Part shown: piece by piece, positions 11,614-24,971 of the stretch | Position numbering within the stretch: position 1 is the first letter of the stretch | Layout of the letters: each line of letters opens with the position of its first letter | Source: Talinum fruticosum | Lineage: Eukaryota; Streptophyta; Magnoliopsida; Caryophyllales; Talinaceae | DNA length: 64,000 nt | Direction of reading: 5' to 3' | NCBI GenBank assembly: GCA_021018815.1 | Contig: JAITYX010000103.1 | Coordinates: 1,302,001-1,366,000 of the forward strand | Program-made: the position numbers and the translations under genes | The notes under the pieces: generated by a model | What the model was told of the DNA's origin: nothing | The model's database searches: none | What the model saw: only the letters and a program-made list of their open reading frames with translations

Positions 11614-14600
11614 TTAGTCCTTCAAGGATTCAGCAAATCTGACAATCAAATCAACCATCTCGACATCATAATCAGGTCCCTCCAACTCAAAATGGCCAAC
11701 ACCTTCAATTAGATGGGTCTCAACACGACCTGCTGCAGAACTTAACTTGTTCTTTAACTGATTCACACTGGTGAAACTATCCCGAGTTCCCATTATGAAA
11801 AACTTTGGTTTTGGAGACCGTAAAATGGTTTTGTGATGCCTCCCAAACAGGATAGAGGCCACTAAACCAAATGGGTATCCTATACTCACATATCCTACAA
11901 CTTGCTCAACTTGATCAACTGCAGAACCTGCTATTGGTGCACCTGTTCCAACAGAGGATATGATCGTTAGGTCACATTAGAGTGTCGGTAGCAAAAGAAT
12001 AATTGAGACAGTAAGCAAATCGAAGTTCAGCGGAACATTCGAGTAAACATAATGATATATACAAAGTACACTTTCAGGGTCTTTCTTTTATGTTTATATA
12101 AACACTTCCATTATGGGCATTCCTCAATCCTCGGTGGAGATGGATGGCGCTATAAAATCATCACAAAGTTATTGATATAGCTGAGCTTCTGCTTTAGCCC
12201 GACACTTCTAGCATTTTCATCAAATTTCAATACAATTTGTCCAATAATGGAAAGCAAATTAACAACCTTAAATATCTGATACAAAACTGATATATGATTA
12301 ACGCAAAACTAGAAGGTTGCCACAGGCCAAAGGGTGATTAATATCAAATATTGTGCACCTTCCCTGTCCCTATCCTGGTTCACATCAGACCCTAGGGATC
12401 AGTCATTGGTTCTCTAAAGGCTACTGCCACCCTCACTGCAATGACAAAGTTTCACGGCTGAGGGCTCATAGTAGGATTTGCCGAGCATCGAAGACATCTT
12501 GAATATTTATAAGCATCGGTGACATTCATCTTGAAGACTCTGAGAAATGGAGGCTGATTGTAATGAAAATCAACTATACTTTGAGACGACCATGGAGCTA
12601 TTCAAGAATTCTGATGAAAATGGAGCTATAGAACAATAAAACTAGCATTTCAGGGGCCTTCAGTTGAGTCTCTATCAGTATCGGGAGAAATTTCAAGAAG
12701 AACAATTGGCCGCACAAATGGTTTGAGACGTAGCTTTCAGGATTGTATGGAAAAATGTTCAAAAAGTTTTCAGCAAGTTGTCAAATGGAGACTAAAAGTT
12801 CCTACAAACCCTCAAAACACTCCAGGCTCTTTTACAAACAATTCTCAACTGTTTAGAGTGCATTTCAGAATATCAATTTAGGTTATAAAGTCTACAGGAA
12901 AGTGCCCAAGAAGCCATTACTCTCATTGAAATTCTTTAAATGGATATCAGTTAAGGTTATCATCCGCAATTTGGGTTGCTTTCTAGGAAGGTTTTCAAGA
13001 TTTCAGATGGTATTATAAGGTCCTACTCACCTTCAAAACATTATGGGGTATTTTAAACCATTTTCAACCATTTAGAGTGCATATTATGACAACCTTAATG
13101 TCTGTTTAAGGCATTTTGAAAGAAGATTTCAAGATCTACAAGAAGGTGCCAACAAAGCCATTAGACTCATTAGAACAGTTATAAAGTTTGTTTTTTAAGG
13201 TTCTGCAAGGTTTCAGGAGCAGAGTAGCTGGAGCACACCTCAGACCCCAAGATGAAGGCTATTATACAAGGTTTTAAAGATATTTGGGAAATTGTCAAAG
13301 AGTGACTATAAGCTCCAATTAACTTCTTAAAAAGTTCCCTGATATTTTGTATCTATTCAGAGTGTATTTTATGCCATGATAATTCATATCTAGAAGCATT
13401 TTGAATCAGTCTACAAAACCTACAAGAAGTTCCCACTAAGCCTTTGTGCTCATTAAAAATGTACAGATGAACATACGGAGCACTCTAAGTTTCGAAGGCA
13501 GATTGTCTGGAATCTCTCAAAGACTCAAAAATGTAGGTTATTATTATATACAATTTTGGAACTTTTATGAAAATTCTCGAGAAGTTGCCAAATGGCTATT
13601 CTAGGCTCCTACCAACTATACAAAGCATTCTGGGGTATTTTTAAACCATTCTAAACTGTCCAGAGCACATTTTATGCCACAATGCCACTGAAAATCATCA
13701 TCAAAAATCAGTGGTGAAGTCAGCCACTCAGAGCAGGGTTAACCAACACAGTAACTTCTGAATGGTACCCCTAAAAATATGTATTTGTGGTTTTTATTGC
13801 AGTAAAAAGCTCACCCACAATCTCGACATATTTCTACAAGAATATAACTTGATCCCACACCACCGTTTGAAATCCACAAGAGGCGCGACCACAACAGCCA
13901 TTACACTCATTATAACTATTTATAAACAGTTTTGGGGATTTTTTCAATTATACTAAAGTTATCATAAACGGGATTTTTTTGGGGATTTCTGAAAAATATT
14001 AAAGAAAATTTCAAATTGTGACTGTAAGCTCCTACTAACCCCTTAAAATGCTATATGAAATTTTACAGCCATTTAAAACCATTTAGAGCGCATTTTATGC
14101 CGTGATAGTATTAATGCCCTTTTGGGAGTGTTTTAAAATCAGGCAAAACTCAGAAGAAGATGCCCATGAAGGCATTAAACTCCATTCGGACTATTCAAAC
14201 AGATACCAAGAGCACTCTATGAGGTTTTCAAACAGATACACGTTTTTCAGAATTTTTGAAAATTTTCAAGAAGTTGTCAGATGGTGATTGTAAGCTCCTA
14301 TTAACCTGTCAAGATGTTTTACGGTATTTTGAAACCTATCTAAGCTGGTTAGACTACATTTTATGCCAGCAGCCCACCGTAACGCTCATTTGAGGGTGTT
14401 TTAAAATAAAGTTTTGTAATCTAAAAGGGGCCGATAACGCCAGGAGACTAGAATTGTTTGTAACTATATTTAGGAATTCTATGAGGCTTTGAAGGCCGAG
14501 TAGCCGGAGATCACCATAATGAAGATAAGTTACTTGTTTTTGGGGGATTTCTGGAAAATATTGAAGAAATCAAATTGTGACTATAAGCTCCTACTAATGA

Positions 14601-17386
14601 CTTAAATTTGTCTGCAACATTTTATAGCCATTCAAAACCGCTTAAAGTGCATTTCATGCCACAATAATGCCTATTTGAGAGAGTTTTAGAATCAGGCTTT
14701 GAAACCTACAAGAAGGTGCCTACACTTTATTACTCTCACTAAACTTGTTAAAAGGATGTTTAGAGCGTTCTAAGATGTTTCTAATGCTGATTGTCCAGCA
14801 TCTCTCAAAGCCTGAGAATCTCAAAATGAAGGATATACAATTTTCAGAATATTGTAGGAAATTTTTACGAGTTGTCAAATGGTGATTATAAGCTGCTACA
14901 AACTCCTCAAAATGTTCAGGGGTACTTTAAAACCATTCTAAACCATTCAGAGTGCATCTTATGCCTCCACAATGCCTGTTTCAAAGCATGTTGAAATAAG
15001 GTTTTGAGATCTACAATAAGGTGCTATCAAAACGTTCACACTCATTAGAATTGTTCGGAGCATTCTAAAGATTTCTAAGGTAGAGTAGTTGGAGCCTCTT
15101 GGGACCCCCAGAATGAGGGTTAGCGCATGATCTCTCAAAACTCCAAAAAGAAGGTTATTATACACGATTTTTCGAATATTTTGGGAAATTTACAATAAGT
15201 TGTCAAATGGTGATTATAACCTCCCACTAACATTGCAAAATGTTCCAGGGCATCTTAAAACCCTTGAAACAGTTTAGAGTGCATTTTATGCCACACAATG
15301 TCCATATGAGGGTGTTTTCAAATAAGTTTTTGAGATCCACAAGGAGGTGTCATGAAAGCAATTACAATCATTAGTTTAGCTTATGAAGATATTTGCAGCA
15401 GTCTACAAGGTTCTAAAGGCAAAGTAGCCAGCACCTTTTGTGATCTACAAAGGAAGGCTATACACGTTTCATTTGGGATTTTTGAAAATACAGAAGTTAT
15501 CAAACTGTGACTATAAGTTCCCGCTGGCCCTTTATAATGACCTACAACATTTAATAGTCATTTAGAGCCATTTAGGGTTCATTGCATGCTATGACAATGC
15601 CCATTCGGGACCAGGCAACATTTTGAAATAAGGCCTTGAACCCAATAAGGAGGTGCTGACGAAGCCATTACACCCCTGAATCACTTTAAAGGATGCTTAG
15701 AGCATTCTACCAGGTTTTGAAGATAGATTGTCCAAAATCTCTGCAGACCCCATAAAAGAAGGTTATTATAATTTTCGATATCTTTTGAAAATTTATGACT
15801 TATTGTCAAATGGTGAATTTTAAACTCCTACTAAACCTTTAAAACATTCTGGGGAAACGTTCTAAACCATTTAGAGTGCATCTTAGCCACCATAATAATG
15901 CCCAGTTGAGGGGGTTTTGAAACCTACAAGTGCTTACAGAGCCATTACGCTCATTAGAACTGGTGTTAAAGATATGTGGATTTTTTAAGTGGTTTCGAAA
16001 GTAAAGTAGATGGAGCCTCTCTAACCATCAAAATGAAGGTTATTATGCTTAGTTTTTGAGTTTTTAGGAAAACGTTGAAGAAGCTCTCCAAATGATGACT
16101 CCTAATTGTTTTAAAGTGCAGCTACGAATGCCCTAGAACTGTGCCATTGAAGCCATTATACTTATTTAACACGTGTCAAGGGATATTTAGAACGTACTAA
16201 GAAATTCTGGATGTAAAGTGGCCACAATCACTCATTAATCCAAAAATGAAGGCTATCTCCCCAAATCCCGTGTTAACCACATTGGGAGTAGTTGTTATTT
16301 TTGTAGAATTCCATAATGTTATTACATGATGGGATGTAGGACTGACAAAATGGTCGCCAGCTTTCAATTGAATGGATCCCTAGCCCATCAGAAAGCTCTC
16401 TATGTAGAATATCTAAAGCCAACAACTGCAGCACAGAAGGTCTTCAGAGAATCATCATCACATGAATCATTTATCATCTAAATAGCAGATAACATGTAAA
16501 TCACAAGTCACGTCAAAAGCAGGATCAAACAACAGAAACACACAGGGATGCACTCAGTGAAAATAGCAAGAGTTTCCCCTTAAGGTCACCCTTAAACCAA
16601 ACTGGAAAAGCTATCCCCTCTGGCAAGCATAAGATAAGGAAACTCTTAAACCAAAGTGGAAAAGCACCCTCAAATTCAACACCTTAAAATTGGCCAAAAG
16701 ATCTGAACCAATCATCATAATCACTCAATTCTAGCACTATCATAATTCATAACCTATGTCACTCCAACTCTTCATTTTGCCTCGAGTACCCATGTTGGAC
16801 AACTGACACTCAGCATTTTGACAAAAAATGTTAAAGATCTTCATAAAGTTGCGGAATCCAACACCGGTGCTTCAAGATGGGTATGGCCGAGTCTGAGTAA
16901 CATATATGGATCATGACTCCAATAAACTTCTCTATACACAAACAAACACACAGCACATGACATCAACAAATTGATTTCAAATTGCAAGAAAAGGGATATG
17001 CACGCACACCTAATAGCAGCAATCAAGAAAGACTATGCAAGAATACCTGCAGAAGAACCCACCAAGAGAATCTTATTGACAGAGAGATTTTCACAAACCC
17101 ATTTGCAAACAGAAACTACATCCTTGACCTCAGCAAACCCAGTAATTGATTTGCTCCCTGTTGACCAACCCACTCCTCTCATATCGAAAGTCACAGCCAA
17201 ATAACCGGAATTAGCTAACCCAGTTGCGATTCCCCATAGTAATCCTTGGCAACCACCCATTAACGAGTACGGATGAACCAAAACAATAGCCAAGTTCCCA
17301 TCTTTCATCTCTCTCCTAGGTCTAAATACTCGTGCACTGAGCTTAACTCCATCCCTGCCCTCAATAGTAACGGATTCCCCGGACAT
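11614..17386 (-). CDS. Alpha/beta hydrolase superfamily protein
   Basis: Two coding exons, 17047-17386 and 11614-11942, give a 222-residue protein. Start chosen at 17386 (MSGESVTIEGRDGVKLSARVF), where family similarity begins; an in-frame ATG at 17491 would add 35 residues. The alpha/beta hydrolase signature is complete: an oxyanion-side block LVHPYSLMGGCQG, the nucleophile elbow G-S-S-A-G (Ser), an acid in MGTRDSFTSV (Asp), and the His in LIEGVGHFELEGP. The size fits the small plant hydrolases with this layout; no substrate can be inferred and no signal peptide is evident. The intron (11943-17046, 5.1 kb) splits the codon for the last Gly of the elbow and contains the ~300-bp repeat array. 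The gene converges with EML, with 662 bp between the two stop codons. Confidence 0.88.
12540..16260. repeat. Degenerate ~300-bp tandem repeat array (about 11-12 units) within the hydrolase intron
   Basis: A block resembling TTTAGAGTGCATTTTATGCC recurs near 12853, 13071, 13356, 13660, 14082, 14348, 14641, 14945, 15272, 15571 and 15871, with intervals mostly 265-326 bp. A second block, like TTGTCAAATGGTGACTATAA, recurs about 65-75 bp before each. Further shared segments resemble CTACAAGAAGGTGCC and GCCATTACACTCATTAGAAC. Copies diverge strongly with small indels and have no open frame. Two monomer types are visible: one with GTAG(C/T)TGGAGC (near 13221, 14498, 15081, 15421, 16001) and one with GATTGTC then AATCTCTCAAAG (near 13501, 14788, 15724). 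The limits are approximate. Confidence 0.85.
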
Positions 17387-17499
17387 TAAGAGATAGAATT
17401 TTGAGGGTATGGGTTTGAATTTGTGAGAGGTTTTGGGAGAGAGAAATTGAGGGTCTTCACTCTTGATGTCCTTCGTTGAAACCCCGATCACAGGTTACC

Positions 17500-18613
17500 A
17501 CTGCCAGGTTAGACTCCTGTAGGATCAAATTATTAAGTTTTGATCTGTTGGTTTGCTTGTTTTTTCTCCCCGTCTTTGTTGTTCATCATGGGCTTGTTTG
17601 ATTTGATCCCCTTACTTTCTATGATGAACAAGTTTCCAGATTTGCCTTGTGTTTGCCAGAGGGGCCCCAGCAATTGGCATGTATGAGCGAGTGCTATAGA
17701 TTCTTTTGTTTTCATTCTAGGATTCTCTCAAAGTCTCCATTTATGGCAAAAATTAATACAGTATATTCATATAGTCGTTTAAGTATTTTTAAGGTGATGG
17801 TCTTCTTCCATGGAAAACATTGCAATACTGTCCAAGTATTTCTATGCTTTTATTTATTTTTCTTTCTCGAATCCTTTGTCCAAAACAGAAAAAGAAAAAG
17901 TGGAATTATGTTTTTAATAAGTGAAATTATGTCATTATGCAACTTTATCGTACATTTAATATAATTTTGAGTTCTAATAAATTTGTGTATATATAATTTT
18001 GTATTGAGTATGAAGAATATTTAGAGTTATTGAGAATGTTAATTTTTGAAATAAAGGTAATACATAATGCACTTTTATGTTTCATATCCTGTAGATTAAT
18101 CCAATAATATAATGACTTTGCATTCAATATTCTATGACAATAAAGACGAATTTTAGGAGTTTAATATAATATGAGACTCAAACACATTTTAATCTTTTTT
18201 AAAAAACTATGTTTATATTTTTTACAAGTTAAGTAAAACAATACTCCGATATCCATATTATCTTTTAGTACACACAAGATTCATTTGAATTAATAAGATA
18301 ACTTTTTTTTCCTCCTCTAGGCTCAAAATCTCTTTCCTAACATCACCCAACGTGGGATTTGTCAAAATCCGTACAATATTATCAAGACATCATAAATATT
18401 ATGATTTTCATGGAAGGACTCCAACCTTTCACACATGCATGCAAATATCCCCTCTACATTTCTATGCTAAACACTAAACACTAAACCCTAATGGAGAGCC
18501 TTGAAGCTCGATGTATACACATTGATACAATACAACAGTTAAAATGAAAGAAAAAGGAGAAAACGCAATAACATCAGTAATATACAAATACATACAAACT
18601 ATGCTAAATTACT
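17500..18613. other. Intergenic region between the hydrolase promoter and bromodomain gene 3' end
   Basis: AT-rich, with no coding sequence supported on either strand. It should contain the hydrolase promoter and the bromodomain-gene terminator; I could not pin either to specific bases. Confidence 0.5.
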
Positions 18614-21600
18614 TCACCTCCTTGGCCTTTTCTTGGATTTTTCATCAGCGCCTGCTTTTCCTCCTTTTCTTGACTCCGGTGTTTTACCAACAATGGCTGC
18701 CTTTCTCTTTGGTGGCCTGTCACTGCCTCTCCTAGCACTCGTCGCTTCTCCCTCTCCTCTTCTGGATGGATTCCTCCTCGAAACAACTACATCAACACCC
18801 TTAGAATTCCCATTCCCACCCCTTTTCTTATAAGCATTACTTTTCGCCTTCTGATCTCTTCTCGCTCTCTCCTCCTCCTCTCCCTGGTTTTCCTCAGCAG
18901 AATCATCGTTGTCTCCCTTTTCTTGGCTCGACGGCGAGTTCTGCTTCATCCTTTTCAAGAAATTCTCCACCCCTTGTTTCTTCATATTACTATTCATCTT
19001 CAGCTTTTGATCACTTGCCATTTTTTCCCTCTTGTTGGCTGCTTCTTTGCTTATTATGATTTTCCTGTTGTTACTATTGCTCAACCTTAACCCTCCACTC
19101 CTCAAAGCCAATCTCTCTCTTGTCACCGGTTGCTTTTCATCCTCGTCCTTTCTCTCCATGGGTTTTTCCTCCTTTCTCCCATTTTCCATTTTACCCTCAT
19201 TCTTACTCTTCGTGGGCTCTGACAAAGCTTGCATAGAGACGGAGCTCCGACGACGACAAACCACCATGTTGGTGGTGGAGGATCGAGGCTTCTTCATCAC
19301 GGGTTCTGAATAGTTGGCTTCTAAATTAGGTTGGATCTTATCGGAGTTTTCAGTCGTTTGGCCGCCAATCTCATGAGTTACAAGTCTCCGCAATTCTCGG
19401 GCAGCAAGATGCTCAGCGGAGCTCTTGTTATAAAAGAGGACAGCGTTGGTGAAGATGAGGAGCAGGTCACGATAGAATTTTGGATGGCAATCGTTGTATA
19501 TACCCTTGTCAAGTCTTGATTGAACCATATCCAAATCCATATGTTGACGGATCATATTTCGGTATTTCTCCGTTTCCTGTACGGTGAATATTATAATGTG
19601 AAAGACATGAAAAATAAATACATCAAAATTAAAATCTCATTATCCCTATTATAAATTACACTAAATAGTGTAAAGAAAATAAATCTACTAGAAATAGAAC
19701 ACAGTATTTGACCTAAAATTTAATACGATAAACTTCACATTATAATATTGAGAAATAACGTACTACTTAGAGTGTGAGTTATAAACTTGTTTCGTATTTT
19801 TCTCGAGCAACGTCTTAGGTTTTGTAAATAAATAGATAAAGTTTACACTAGGAGAGCTCATTTATCCCTTTGCGTAAACTAAAAATTTACAAAAATAAGA
19901 TGTCACATATCAGTATGGGGAACTAACAAATGGAATAAAGAATACGGAGTAAGTTCATAAAGCTAAATCCAATGGTCAACATATCGCAATGAAATAATCA
20001 AGAAACTAGGACCAAGAAGTAAGAATATATTTGTATTTCTGAACAATTTCTAATAAAATTAAATTTCTAATTCCACTAGTAAAGATCTACCACCTAAATG
20101 AATCAAACAGAGCTATGGTACAATTGGTACGAGCCTTAAAGTCGTCTAGGTGGAAAAATTGAAGACAATTAAAGTGAAGAAATCCAAGGCTAAATAATTC
20201 AAATATAACTAAACCAAAAATAAATAAATATAAATGCTTCAAAAAAACAAGCAGACAAACGAGCAGGAGCAGCTCGAACCTAATTGCTTAACAGCACAGA
20301 ACCATCTCGTTCTCTCTCCCCTTTACTAGTTTTATATACGTTGTGAAAAGGCAGTATACCAAACAAAAAATAGGCAAATTAGACACACTAACCTGGAAAT
20401 CAGAAACGTTTTTCCTTCTCTAGGAGGCACAATTATTGACCAATGAATTGTTCTCCTAATACCACTTGTTTGTATATTTAATTTTCAAAAGTGTCTACCC
20501 CCACAAGTGAACTTCAAAAACTGGTCATTTCTGTATTTTTTAGTCAGCATACTCATTTTCTTGAGCTCCCTATCTTAAGAAAAATCCAAATAACTAATTT
20601 GATCCGAAAAAGGGAGAAATATCAAGCATACTATCCTCAACACACAAATTTTTTAAACAAGAAGAATTTGTACCTCAAATTCAAACCTAGGGGTAGGGGG
20701 AGCAACGTAGGCCACTCACCTCTCTTCTCTGTGACAGTCATCCCATAATTGATTATAGTAGTAGTTTTATTTTCTTCTATAAAAGAAAATCCAAACTGCT
20801 TTTGTTCCTTGAAGCGGGACAATAATCGTACATATGTCATACATCAAGATGGGTCATATGCACGGAGTTCATGAACACATTAGCATATGTTACGCGATAA
20901 AAGCCCAATATAAAATTTATAATAGACTTACGCTTATAAAGTTTTATAAATATCAATAACAGTACGCATAATAAGCGTACCATTTTAAAGTTTTATAAAT
21001 ATAAACAACAATACAACACAAATTGTCCAGTTTAAGATAGATTAAATTTTTCCCTTCATTTGCCCTCACGGCCAATCAAGTAGAATTGTTTGTCTCAAAT
21101 TTTTTTAATTAATGATTTAAGTTTATACTTGTTCCTGTTAAACTTGGCTATACTTCCCCTTAGTGCTTTCTTTTATCTGTATTCGCAATACCTAAAGCTT
21201 ATATATATAGCCATATTAAGACAATAATCTCACTATTCTTATTATCTATAATGAAAGGAGAAAAAAAAACTCTTTAATATGGACAATTAATTAGTATTAT
21301 TACAATATTGTCAAGCGTATTAAGAGTAACGCAAATTATTAGATGAGACTATTTTATATAAGACGATTCGAAAAATATTACTCTATATATATTTTTGGAG
21401 AATCATTTATTGGTTTGTTTGTCAATAATTCTCATCTTTGCAGTTTTAACAAACATTTTAAAAAAAGACGAGAATAAAAAAAATGGACATACACATAAAT
21501 TCACAAGAAAATTCATATTAATGACAAATTTTGGGCAAAATGTTAAAACGTAAGCCAAAATGTATTTAATACCAAGGACAGGAAGATGACGAAAAGGCCA

Positions 21601-24600
21601 ATGATCAGCCGGTTCAGGGAGGTCCACTCCAAAAAATAGTATATATAATTTTGACCATGGATCATGGACTGGAATTATCTACATTTATAAGAAAAAGAAA
21701 AATTAATCTTATGGCAGTCTTATTTAATTATAGTGAATTTATTAGGTAAACTTCTTTTTTAATCATCAACAGTGAAATCACTCCATCATCATCATTAGTA
21801 ATATAATCAGTGATAAGCAAAATCTGAAATCGGTGGATAGGAGTATAATATGGATCATCACCTCCTTTTTCTCTAAAAAGATTCAAATTTATGGTGATTA
21901 TTTTCTGATATTGAACTATATATAATGTTTCGTATTTTTTTCTTTATATATTAAATTTACGGGTGGATTAAAAATACGTTAAATTTTTTTTGTAAGAATA
22001 GAGTCTACAACAGTAGATGTCAAAATTGTAAAAGAAAATTCAAATAACATGTTTTATAAATGGTAAATTGAAAATATTTCAAGCTTTAAGCATAATATAG
22101 TTTCCAAATATTTACAATTGAGTTGATAAATTATTTATTATATTTTCCAGTTATTGACACTTTTAGCTGAAGAGAGTTGGTCAAAGCTCTCTTTCATTAC
22201 ATATACAAAAAATAAACATAATTATTGCATTCCGTATGAACTCCTTTTCCTTTTCAAAACATTGTTATCAAATATTTCGATTTCGATTTAAATTGTGATT
22301 ATATGTTTATATCAGTCTTTTCACTTCTTCCAAAAATAAAATAAAAAAGAAAAACCTTCTTTACTTTTGATACATAGTTATATGTTTTGTATGCTGCTCC
22401 TGTCATCACCATTGGCTATAACTATTTTTTTTTTCGGTTCCTTTGATGATGTCAGTTTTATTTATTTTCTTACTTTCATCAATAACCATATCATTATATT
22501 TATAAGATCATGCTTTTTTAAAAATTTTTAACTTACTGCCTTAAAATTCAAAAAATAAAAAATGAACTTTACAGTCTTACCACTTTTTATAAGTAACTTT
22601 ATATATATATTGCAACTTTCTACAATTTCTTATAAATAAAAATAACATGATATTTCTATTCCTACATTCTAATCTACTAAATCTAGGGCATATATGTGCT
22701 ATTTTATCTTAAAATAAAATTGAAGAAAGACTATATGTACTATGTCAGATGTTCAACATACCCTAAGTTTAAGTGTTAATTTTAGGGACGTTTCAATTAG
22801 TTGTTAAAACTAACGGTTAGCGGTTACGAGTTAATGATTATGAGCCATTGCAATTAGCAATTAACAGTTATAAGTGTCTATAATTACGGGTGGCATTATG
22901 AACGGTTACAATTAACAGTTATAGCGATTATGATTGGTTACTAGCAGTTAAGAGTGATTACAAGTGATTATAATTAACAATTAGCGATCACAAGCGAGTT
23001 ATAATTAGCAGCTAACAATTATAAATATTTTTATAAACTCTAATTCAAACAAACCTAGTTAATTTAACTTTGCTATTATTATGCCTTATTTATTTTGAAG
23101 TAATTTTTCCATGCTATTTTATGTTACTGTGAGTATGATTCCTCCCAACAATCATACACAAACAGTGCCACCACATATTTTTCGTAATTAGAGAGCGATA
23201 AGAGTCCTAAAGAAAAGCGGACCATGGATCTTTTATCCCACTTGCGTTTCATTTAAAATGGCCAGCCCAACAACCAACTTATTGACCAGGAATACCATCA
23301 CTTCTCTGCTGTATTGACATTTATACCCCCACCTTTTTGCATGGCTCGCTATCTGCAGGACTCACCTGGCACATTTTTCTTTTCTTTTTTCTTTTGAACT
23401 TTTTAATCTCCCATTTTGCAAATTTTAGAGCCAAATTTTTAAAAAAATCAATAGTATCAGTACATCAATATCTTAGGTCTTAGCTCAACGTAGGTGTTTG
23501 TTGTTTCGATAGGTAAAGTCTCTGAATTATTATTATCAAAAATTTTAGTTTAAGTTTCGCCAACACGAATCTTTCGATCTTACAAGAATTGAAGAGGAAT
23601 TTTATCCTAATAATATAACAGAAGTCATTTTCTAATTAGTTTTATTCATTTTAATAATTTGTCATTTTCTAATTAGTTTTAGTCGTTTTAATAGTTTTTA
23701 TATATATGAGTAAAATCTTTCCATCAAAAAGAAAAAAAGAATGTATACAATCTTAAAGTTTAAGTTGTCATATAAATATAGAAAGAAAAACAGGGCTATT
23801 AGAATTGGGTCAAAATTTAATGATCTTAAAATAGGGACAAAAAAAATGAGGAGAGCTTACATGAAATAGTTGGAACTTTACTCTACATATACCTAATCCT
23901 AATTTGTCCCGTTTCTATTCCTAATTATTTTCTAATAAAAGGAAGAAGATTAAAATATAAATAAATTAAAATGATCTAGAAAAGAATAATAAATAGAGTT
24001 GTGAAAAAACTAAAATGAGTTTATAAGGAGATAGAATAAGTTAAAAAGTGCTCAAAAAATTTGAAAAAAAGGTTGGAGAAATAAACAGAATTGATCATAA
24101 ATACTACAAGTGTTATAATAACGTGTCGAGTATGAACTATGGCATATATTAGGATATTTAGTCGCCATATTACTCAGTTTAAACTTTTAAGAATTCACAA
24201 CGTTATGCATGGATAATGTGGCAACAGCTAAAAAATATATTAAAATTCAGGAAAAATATTATATATAAAAAATGGACTATTTTAGAAAATATTTAATATA
24301 GTGCGGTCCGTAAAGAGTAACTCTCCATAGAAACGATGACGAGTCTCAAAAAGAGCGTCGGGGCTCAAGCCTCAGGCAAGGTTGCTGGAGTCATGGTAAT
24401 CTTAATAGAAATTTAAAACATATTTGGTTAAAAAACTTCACAAACTGACTGAAATGCCCTGAAATTGCTAAATGAGTTGACAAACGTGCCCTTACTATTA
24501 GTATAGTAATCGTACTAATTTCACTTAGTATGACCTAGCTAACCCAAGTTCACCACCCCCAGTGCCAATAAAATATATTGTCCTAATTCTTTCTGATATT

Positions 24601-24609
24601 CTGACATCA

Positions 24610-24656
<47 letters not shown>

Positions 24657-24921
24657 CTATTTAATTAAAAATATATATTATTTTAATTAATTTTTTCATT
24701 TTTCAAATACTTATCATTTTATAATTTTAATAATATATTAATGACTAATTTATTAATTTTATTATTATTAATTATTTTATTTCCCTGATTTTTTTATTAA
24801 TTTTCTTTATTTTTAATCAAATTTTAGGATAATTTAATTTTTTAAAATAAATTTTATCAAAAATTTATTATTTTTTATATTCTCTCGTAATCTTCAACTA
24901 CAATTATTTTAAAACGGATAG

Positions 24922-24971
<50 letters not shown>

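Noticed and set aside
20105..20150. tRNA- or SINE-like start (GAGCTATGGTACAATTGGTACGAG, in parts)
   Set aside because: No B box follows at the proper distance and no cloverleaf can be drawn.
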